From NCBI GenBank assembly GCA_036426205.1, contig CM071570.1, positions 69,935,429-69,999,428 of the forward strand: DNA of 64,000 nt, in the 5' to 3' direction. The notes beneath the pieces are model-generated. The model made no database searches and was not told the DNA's origin. It saw nothing but the letters and a program-made list of their open reading frames with translations. A program made the translations under genes and the position numbers. Every line of letters begins with the position of its first letter. The stretch's first letter is position 1. This document shows positions 56,651 to 64,000 of this stretch, in pieces. The DNA comes from Ascaphus truei. Taxonomy: Eukaryota; Chordata; Amphibia; Anura; Ascaphidae.

Positions 56651-57414
56651 GTTGTGTGAGTTATACCATACATTTACAAATGAACCATACTTCACACAAA
56701 TTCAAACCCTGTAGGTGCCATTAGTTCACTTTGTTTCTGCTTGAGGTTGATTATTCAGGGAATCCACCTAGGATGGGAATTTAATAAGCTCATTATTTAC
56801 TTAGCTTTCACTGTGCAATATACAACAAACCAATTTATTTGTAGCCCAAATAATTTTAACTTTATTAAAATGGCCTAATTATGCTTTTATTTAAAGGAGC
56901 AGTCTGTCCTAGTTCTAAAGTGTACTAATGGCAGTGGCATGTTCAAGGAGTTGCATCTGAGTGATTGATGTCTTTTTTTAATCTAAATCTGAAACCAATA
57001 ATTATTTGTCAATACTTTTGAAAGCTAGTCTGTAAACATTGTGCGCTGAAACAAAGAGAATGTAGGATATCGCTGTATGCTCAACAGGTTTCTACAAACA
57101 AAGCCTCCCTCTTACTTTTATTGACTTTCTGATAAGGATAGTGTGGGATCACGGTAGAGGAAACCTTTTATTGACAGGCACCCCTCAATTCAGTGGTCCC
57201 AAGGTAATTTTTTTTTCATTTCCAATGAACCAAACGAATCCCAAAATTTGCTTCAAGCATGGTTACATTAAGATTGTTAAAATGTTGTTTTTAGGTCAGC
57301 TATCAGGGTTTGAACATTTAAATCCAACACAATACAAATTGCCTAATGAGGCAACTTTGTACATATATATAGGCAATTTCTGCATGAGGGCCTTATTAAA
57401 AAAAAAGTATAATT
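56651..57414. other. No recognisable gene
   Basis: The frame 57141-57524 begins here and enters the Tc1 relic in the wrong frame. No other signal. Confidence 0.45.
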
Positions 57415-58485
57415 CCACTGTAAGACAGTCACTCCTACGACCACCACAGTGGTCGTCCTACCAAAATCTCTCCAATGATCAAACCAGTAAATCATCTAGG
57501 AAGTCACAAACAATCCCAGAGTAACATCCAAGGATTTGCAGGACACTCTCTCCTTGGCTAATGTGAGTGTTCATGACTCAATTATCAGAAAGAGACTGAA
57601 CAAGCATGATGTTCATGGAAGGATAGCCAGGAGGAAACCACTGCTCTCTAAAAAGAACATTGCTGTCCATCTGAAGTCTGCGAAAGAGCACAAAGATGAT
57701 CCACAAGACTTCTGGAACAATGTTCTATGTGCAGACAAGTCAAAGGAAGAACTTTTTTTTGCCTCAATGAGAAACGTTGTTTGGTGAAAACCAAACACTG
57801 CGTTCGAACACAAGAACCTCATCCCAACTGTCAAACATGGGGGCGGGAGAGTGTTGGTTTGGGGCTGCTTTGTTGCCTCAGGACCTAGACGGCTTGTCAT
57901 CATTGACACAACTATGAATTCTGCATTGTATCAGAAGATTCAAGAGGAGAATGTTAGGCCATCCGTCTGTGAGCTAAAGCGGAAATGAAAGTGGGCCATG
58001 CAGCAAGACAATGATCCTAAACATAAAAGCAGATCTACGAAAGAATGGCTGCAGAAGAATAATTCCACATTTTAGAATGGCCTAGTCAAAATCCGGACCT
58101 AAATCCCATTGAAATGTTGTGGCAGGACCTGAATCTAGCTATCCATTCAAGGAAGCCTTCAAATGTCAGTTGGGTCAAAATTCCTGAAAACCGATGTGAG
58201 AGACCGACCAGCAGTTACAGGAAATACTTAGTTAATTACATTTTCACTCAAGGGGGCGCCATCAGGTACGAAATCTAGAGGTTCACATACTTTTTCACAC
58301 GTGGATATTGAATGTTGAATCATTTGTGGATAAATAAATGTTGAAAAACTTTCGTGTTTTTGTGTCATTTGTTTGATCAGGTTATCTTTATCTATTATTA
58401 GCACTTAGATTAAGATCTAAAAACATTTTAGGTTTTATATATGGGAAAATCCTAAGGGGTTCACAAGCTTTTTCTAGCCACTGTA
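57415..58485 (+). mobile_element. Tc1-like transposon, 5'-truncated
   Basis: The 3' end reads GCTTTTTCTAGCCACTG followed by TA (58484-58485), a typical Tc1 terminal repeat and TA target. The matching 5' end (CAGTGGCTAG...) is absent, so the 5' terminal repeat and N-terminus are lost. Inside is a broken DD34E transposase. Confidence 0.82.
57420..58160 (+). pseudogene. Tc1 transposase (DD34E) relic
   Basis: Cut-and-paste transposase. The frame 57536-57787 has the second DNA-binding helix region (IIRKRLNKHDVHGRIARRKP) and DDPQDFWNNVLCADKS with the first catalytic Asp; the usual Glu after it is Lys. A frameshift and stop near 57785 follow. Another frame continues with HKNLIPTVKHGGGRVLVWGC, then IDTTMNSALYQKI, an in-frame TGA near 57986, QQDNDPKHKSRSTKEW with the second Asp, and NPDLNPIEMLWQDL with the Glu near 58110. 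All catalytic acids survive but the frame is broken in at least three places. Confidence 0.85.
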
Positions 58486-58588
58486 TGTCTTTCACATGTA
58501 TTCACATTGCTAACTTGTTTAATATTGCTTTCATAGATCAACCATGCCCACATTTTCTCTTGCATGTAGGAGAAATATACAAAACAAG
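58486..58588. other. Spacer between Tc1 and foldback 5
   Basis: About 100 bp of AT-rich sequence; nothing seen. Confidence 0.5.
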
Positions 58589-59891
58589 TATATCTCTAAC
58601 CTCGAAGAAAAAAATGCACAAGAGCGCACAAGGGAAAGGATTAGTATTAATTTATTAAAACAAACACATAAACAGCTGAGGGGATCCAACCCCTCCTCAG
58701 CTCAACGGATTAGCTGCCTAGAAATATAAAAACCATATATATGGTCTCTAAACATATACAAATCTAACACAGTAAACCATACACAACATAAGAAAAAACA
58801 CACAATCAATGTAAAATAAACAAAGAAAGTATTAACAGCCCAAGGGAGTTAGGGTTAAAACCGCCATAGAGAGCTATAATACTGCTGACAGGGGGAAACG
58901 AACACTCACACTGAGGCAGAGAAGGGGGACCTCTGATGACCGTATAAATCCGGATCACGGCATCAAGGAAGATGGGAACAGCCGCCTCTGGAGCCTCAGG
59001 CAAGCTCCGTTTCAGCCTCTCAGCAAACACGCGCAGGATGACCTGTCGTGACCTCTACGCGTTTCGCACCACGTGCTTCGTCAGGAGGTCACGTACAGCG
59101 TCATCTGCGCGTATTTGTAGGGAAAAGGGAATCAATTAGGGCGGCCCCCTTTTGACGCCAAACCCAATGCCCTTAGAATGCCAGTAGTATCTTTAAAGTG
59201 ATGCTACCTCTTTCCCTTGCAATGTCATGTGTTACAGCGGTCACGTGTTGCAGGTTTAGCAGACACATATACGAATCCGAACCTGCAATGCTTACATGGA
59301 CATGAACATAAGCATTGCAGGTTCGGAGCTTGCCTGAGGCTCCAGAGGCGGCTGTTCCCATCTTCCTTGATGCCGTGATCCGGATTTATACGGTCATCAG
59401 AGGTCCCCCTTCTCTGCCTCAGTGTGAGTGTTCGTTTCCCCCTGTCAGCAGTATTATAGCTCTCTATGGCGGTTTTAACCCTAACTCCCTTGGGCTGTTA
59501 ATACTTTCTTTGTTTATTTTACATTGATTGTGTGTTTTTTCTTATGTTGTGTATGGTTTACTGTGTTAGATTTGTATATGTTTAGAGACCATATATATGG
59601 TTTTTATATTTCTAGGCAGCTAATCCGTTGAGCTGAGGAGGGGTTGGATCCCCTCAGCTGTTTATGTGTTTGTTTTAATAAATTAATACTAATCCTTTCC
59701 CTTGTGCGCTCTTGTGCATTTTTTTCTTCTCTGTTTCTCAGGGTGTCCTCCCCCCCTTCGAGGGGGGATCACCTCTGAAGTGGGAGCTCTTGGGGGGACG
59801 CTCCATGCACGTGCAGCACAGGGATTAATCCTATCAAAACAACTGCAGCACGAGCGCTGAAAATCCTGCACTTTACTATATCTCTAACCTC
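58589..59891. mobile_element. Foldback retroelement 5 with 15-bp TSD and hammerhead
   Basis: TATATCTCTAACCTC is repeated exactly at 58589-58603 and 59877-59891. Inverted arms of 406 bp (58604-59009 and 59324-59729) surround a 314-bp loop. The left arm touches its duplication; a single-copy tail (59730-59876) lies at the right. The hammerhead sits in the loop 37 bp from the left arm and reads towards that arm. Arms contain AATAAATTA and GTGCGCT boxes shared with the module at 13830. An 18-bp hairpin (59277-59294 with 59309-59326) lies at the inner edge of the right arm. Non-coding. Confidence 0.85.
59047..59093 (-). ncRNA. Near-canonical type I hammerhead ribozyme
   Basis: Minus strand, 5' to 3': stem I strand CGTGACCTC (59093-59085); core CTGACGA (59084-59078), which fits CUGANGA; one extra A; stem II GCAC/GTGC with a 3-nt loop (59076-59066); GAA then ACGCGT (59062-59057) as a self-complementary stem III; A at the cleavage position (59056); and GAGGTCACG (59055-59047), a perfect 9-bp partner of the first strand. 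Small hammerheads with reduced stem III, associated with Penelope-like retroelements and cutting as dimers, are known. The extra A before stem II departs from the textbook core. Self-cleavage is predicted, not shown. Confidence 0.75.
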
Positions 59892-60763
59892 AACTCTTTT
59901 GATACTAGTCACAGACTGGGAAATCTCTGCAGGCATCTGTGATGTCAGTAAACTAATCTTACAGTCACTTGTAGAGATTCTTCAATCTGGTATGTGCAAA
60001 CACGATGGAATCTATGTGGTACCGTTGAGCAACTCTTCTCTTCCACTAGTGTACAGCGTAGATGGTCTTTGACTTAATCAATTAAAAAGAGAAACTCACA
60101 TACAAATATTAAAGTTGGCAGTGATAGCACATCAAAAAACACTTTTCACTTTTAATTGGCTAGCTAAAATACTAGCAGAGCTTGAGGTTACATTTGAAAG
60201 CAAATCTAGATTTAAAATTAAATTCTTATATTGGAGGACATGTAACATGTGCAAAGCTCAATTTCTAATCTTAGCAAAATGTGTAACTTTTATCTGAGAA
60301 AACACCTACAGTAATGGTCAATATTTCTCCAAACATCACCATTTGCAGTACCAATTGGTCAACCATCTCTAAATATAAGATTGCCACCTCATTGTTTTTC
60401 TGGTAACGAGCCTCATACAGAAAACATGAACTAGTCCTACTTTCTGTTACATGTTAACCTGCCAATCTCAAAAATCAAATCCTGCCTCATCAAATTTTCT
60501 TCCACATTCTAACATTGCACCACAATAATCATATAGCCACATGTGCAATCCTTCATAAGACATGGCTATCCTTCCTGCATTATCTTCTTCACTCCTTTCT
60601 ATATGACTCTTAGGAAAACCTTCACTTTCAAAATTGATATGCACAAACATCCACATTTTTACCTACAGATGCAGCGTTATGGTTGGTTGCGCTGCCACCC
60701 CTAAATCTGCTGTGGCACCGCGTTGTCTTCATCTGTGCTCGCAGAGTCCCAGTAAGGAGACAT
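59892..60763. other. No recognisable gene
   Basis: AT-rich; frames 60115-60297 and 60468-60656 have no signature. Confidence 0.5.
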
Positions 60764-61325
60764 AATGGCGCATCGGGATTAACACCGCGGGGGTCCCTGC
60801 ATCTGAATGGGACTCGCGCTGTGTGAATCCTACCGGGTTGCACATGTCTTAAAAATGTTGGCATTTACAAATTTGTGCTCAACATATCTATACTATTGAC
60901 CCTGATTGGGTTATCTACTAATTTGGGGTTTAAATAATGTTATTATCCAAAACAGCTCAATTAATATTATACTTTTTCAACAATAATTTGCTCATAATAA
61001 GTTACTTTTTCCCATTTCCTATTGTTTTCAGCATGTATAAGAAGTCTTAATGGCCCATCGGGATTAACACAGCGGGGGTTCCTGCATCTGAATGGGACTC
61101 GCGCTGTGTGAATCCTACCGGGTTGCATGTCTTAAAAATGTTGGCATTTATCAATTTGTGTTCAGCATATCTACAGTATACTATTGACCCTGATTGTGTT
61201 ATCTACTAATGTGGGGTTTAAATAATGTCATTATCCAAAACAGTTCAATTAATGTTGTACTTTTTCAACAATAATTTGCTCATAATAAATTACTGTTTCC
61301 CATTTCTTATTGTTTTCAGCATGTT
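60764..61325 (+). repeat. Tandem duplication, 285-bp period
   Basis: Copy 1 (60764-61048) and copy 2 (61049-61325) start AATGGCGCATCGGGATTAAC and AATGGCCCATCGGGATTAAC and agree nearly base for base down to TTGTTTTCAGCATGT. The differences are few, so this is a recent duplication in an otherwise old region. Confidence 0.92.
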
Positions 61326-62640
61326 TATTTTAGTGTAGCTGTGGTAGTTGTAGTTTTGTATAAACATAATTTACTAGTGTCTTTAGAATATTTGGTTACT
61401 TTATATTAGTCTTTAGGTAAAGATTTGAAAAAAAAATGTGAAATGTAAAATCCACTGTTGAAACTTGAAACGTTCGTACTATTATACATTAGAAACAAGT
61501 GAGATATTTGTACTCTGGAATTAATGTAAAATACAGTATCAATGATTTATTTTTCTTTCAGCATATTTTCACATAACAGATTTACTTTTTGTGTTTATTT
61601 CTGGCACGAGGGCAAAACGGTTATTAAACCTTCAGCATTTCTTAAATATTTTCACTTCACACTGTGAACTTTTTCTTATCTTTATAACTTCTCCCAGGCC
61701 AAACGGAGCATGGAATGTGATGGGAAATATTAACAACAACACGTTTACTGGCTAATTCAGGTCCATGGATTTACAAGGCTTTATGCAATACTGATATGTG
61801 GTACTTCAAAAATCTTAGCATCGCAGCACATATTATATGTGCTTCTTGTCAGTAAGCATTGAATTTGATAAATGAGTAATTTGATTATCTGAATGAGACG
61901 TCAATCTGTTCTTGATAGTTTCCCCTTTTTAGCCAACAATAACCATATTGTGTCTTGTTGGCAAGTGGTAAATCAAAATGACATTTGATCTACCAGTGAT
62001 TAAAAAGTGGTAAATCAAGGTGATATTTGATGATTGAGATTACAAAAGCAGGTGTGACATATTTATATTTCCTAGTTACACAACATTGCACTCTGAGGAA
62101 ATGATAATTATATGCCATCACATTATTTGTCCATACTACCAATCTGAGCAGCCCACAAAACCAGAGCATCTAATATACCTGAATATGTGCATGACAATGT
62201 ATAACCCACTTTCACATTATCATGAATGCAACAATGTGTGCATAGAGTGTATGAGAATTTAATAATCACTATGTTCATTCCTACCGGTGAAAGAGTGTGT
62301 AAGAGTACACATTTGGCTCATACAGTACTTGTAACTGACATATGGATATCTTCCCTTAAGGAACAATGCCAAATATGTGGCATCTCCCCACATTCCTCAA
62401 TCCTCAATCCTCATTTATTCTCCAGCTCAGAAAATCTTCAAACCAGTTACATATTTTTCAGTCAACCTTTAAAATGATATCCTACTGAAGGTTAATAAGA
62501 ACACCATAAGTGCTTAAAATATACATGCAATATGGAATCCTGACTCTATAAATAAAAATGGATCACAGACGCATCTGTGGAATCAGAAGTGTTGAGAACT
62601 CTAATGAAAAGTTGTTAATTCACAGCTTTATATTTGTAAC
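61326..62640. other. AT-rich, no gene
   Basis: The frame 62226-62477 has no known domain. A short direct repeat around AAGTGGTAAATCAA lies near 61963 and 62006. Confidence 0.5.
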
Positions 62641-63420
62641 TCCCCTCCTATAGGGTTACTAGCACGTTAGCATGTGCCAGGTCCCACCCTGAGTTGCCAT
62701 GGGGATTCTGACATCATAGAAGAGTATTTAAGTGAGGGAGAAGATACAAGAAGTTTAGGTTCTAGGAGGACAAGAGTAAAGGGGCCTCGGGAAGAGTAGA
62801 AAAGTAATGTTTATAAAGTAATATGACAGACCAACCCACCCCCCTTGTGTAGTAGATGTTGTAGTTATGAACAGTACCCTTTAAGTGAGTATCCCAAAAG
62901 AAGGAATGGAGTCCTGAATATTTCCAGACAAGGACTACGGCATGCCACAGAGGACCTCAGGAAAGAGGGCTCCCGGGTGTCGGCAGATTAGCTCTAAACA
63001 CGGATCTGCACTAATATTCCTCATCAGTCCGTGTGGAAGTGGCAGTTCCCAAATAGGCCAAAAGTATTGGGTCACGTAAGAAAGGACCACCAGGATTCCC
63101 ATAGGGGCCTATAGTAAACGGATTAATACCAATGAGGATCCCGAAACAACAAGGGAGGCCTGGTGCCACACCTACTTAGAGCAGCTAAGTCAATGTTCTT
63201 CCATTTGAGTGTTAAGAGTGGGCACTGATGGAAGAATTGTATTCATGTATGTCTGTTATAAAATACAGTACAATGTTGTCAATATATGTATGAGTTGTCC
63301 CTGTGCTTAGGGACATGAATAAATGACAGTTGTGCTACAAAAGTTCCTGGCGCCCATTTCTATACATCCTTCCTACCGCCGCCAGAATCCAGCACCATGA
63401 CTTAAGGTAATCCATATTAA
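62640..63420 (+). mobile_element. LTR-like block
   Basis: A TATTTAAG box at 62725 could be a promoter TATA. AATAAATGACAG lies at 63318 and GTTCCTGGCGCCCATTTCTA at 63343, close to where a U5/primer-binding-site boundary would be expected (TGGCGCC is a common LTR-junction word). No gag or pol follows. Boundaries are inferred. Confidence 0.45.
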
Positions 63421-64000
63421 GTAGTCAACCCTTGCACAATTATGTAAATACCCTAGGAGCTAGAAAGGGAGGATTACATTTGGCTCCGAATGTAGGGCTA
63501 GGCAAGCAAGAGAAAGAAATAGGAAGAACTTTTAGTGCGAAGAGTTTGTTTTGTGTGGACTTTAACAATGTTGTACGCTTCCATCAGAAAAAAGATGGGA
63601 GCGATGGTCGAATATAGAAATAATTAAAAAAAAAAAACATTGTAGACTATGTATGTGCAAAGCTTTCCTGATACACAAAAGTTAAAATTGCATAAATCCC
63701 AGATAGAAGAATTGTACATTCAAAATGGTGGCATTCGACAACTAAGGGTACTAGCCTACTACAAAGCCAAAATGGCATCTGTGAGGAAAATGTGAGTGTA
63801 CACGGAAATGAAATGCATTTAGGGCTGAGAGCCCCACTACAGCAAAATCATTTAGAGCCCAACGTCTCGCTACCAGAAAAATCAATTGAAGCGAGACTCT
63901 TTCCCATCCAGTTAAGAGGGACTGCTTTTTCCAACTAGTTAATAGGGACTGAGTTTGCCACCAAGTTAAAAAAAATTGCAACACTACATGGTGGTAACGA
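63421..64000. other. No recognisable gene
   Basis: Short frames only (63432-63617 plus, 63751-63984 minus). Nothing recognised. Confidence 0.45.

Noticed and set aside
59173..59330. tRNA-derived SINE because of a GGTTCGGATTC box
   Set aside because: No A box at a proper distance and no tRNA-like fold; the box is part of the 18-bp hairpin.
1..64000. CRISPR arrays, operons, riboswitches and bacterial promoters
   Set aside because: No regularly spaced repeats or compact coding; the sequence is eukaryotic.

Overview
The window looks like vertebrate, most probably amphibian (anuran), nuclear DNA. It is AT-rich and CpG-poor, has no compact gene arrangement, and is dominated by layers of decayed mobile elements: a Tx1/L1-like LINE, two Tc1/mariner-type transposase relics, Ty3/gypsy fragments, hAT-type and TTAA-flanked MITEs, and many short elements carrying hammerhead-ribozyme-like motifs. 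The species call rests on repeat style, not on a recognised gene. No complete protein-coding gene, tRNA, rRNA or CRISPR array was found. Most long reading frames are chance frames or pieces of transposon proteins.

Layout. 1-1640: unidentified. 1640-4700: a dispersed repeat split by an internally deleted LINE (ORF1 relic, tandem duplication, ORF2 C-terminal relic, 3' UTR). 4700-6198: LTR-like, unidentified. 6199-7415: a giant foldback element with a 16-bp target duplication, then a related single-arm relative (7600-7990). 8640-9115: dispersed repeat, first copy. 10029-10660: a TIR element inside a TA microsatellite, then a hammerhead-type 3' end. 11772-13400: Ty3/gypsy integrase and presumed LTR. 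13830-14767: hammerhead module with a hAT MITE beside it. 18620-20410: second dispersed-repeat copy, a hammerhead relic and a second foldback. 24170-25320: Tc1/mariner relic (minus). 29517-31086: third foldback. 32115-33112: hAT-like and piggyBac-like MITEs. 38640-40111: gypsy LTR/gag relic and a hAT MITE. 40850-41939: fourth foldback. 45401-49590: hAT MITEs and two opposed LTR-like blocks. 52935-53570: hAT-like MITE built of degenerate tandem units. 57415-58485: Tc1 relic. 58589-59891: fifth foldback, holding a near-canonical hammerhead. 60764-61325: 285-bp tandem duplication. 62640-63420: LTR-like block.

The most interesting system is the family of hammerhead-bearing short retroelements. 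About a dozen loci share a CTGANGA-like box, a covarying stem II, GAAA and a self-complementary stem III hexamer. The best (59047-59093, minus) also has a perfect 9-bp stem I. Five foldback insertions end in direct repeats of 9-16 bp and have one arm touching the duplication and a single-copy tail at the other end. This is what is expected of Penelope-like or retrozyme-like elements inserted by target-primed reverse transcription followed by inversion or cDNA snap-back.

Five short blocks with good splice signals (27276, 35723, 35925, 43286, 51829) and one signal-peptide-like leader (54314) could be exons of an unseen host gene. They do not join into one convincing reading frame and are given low confidence.
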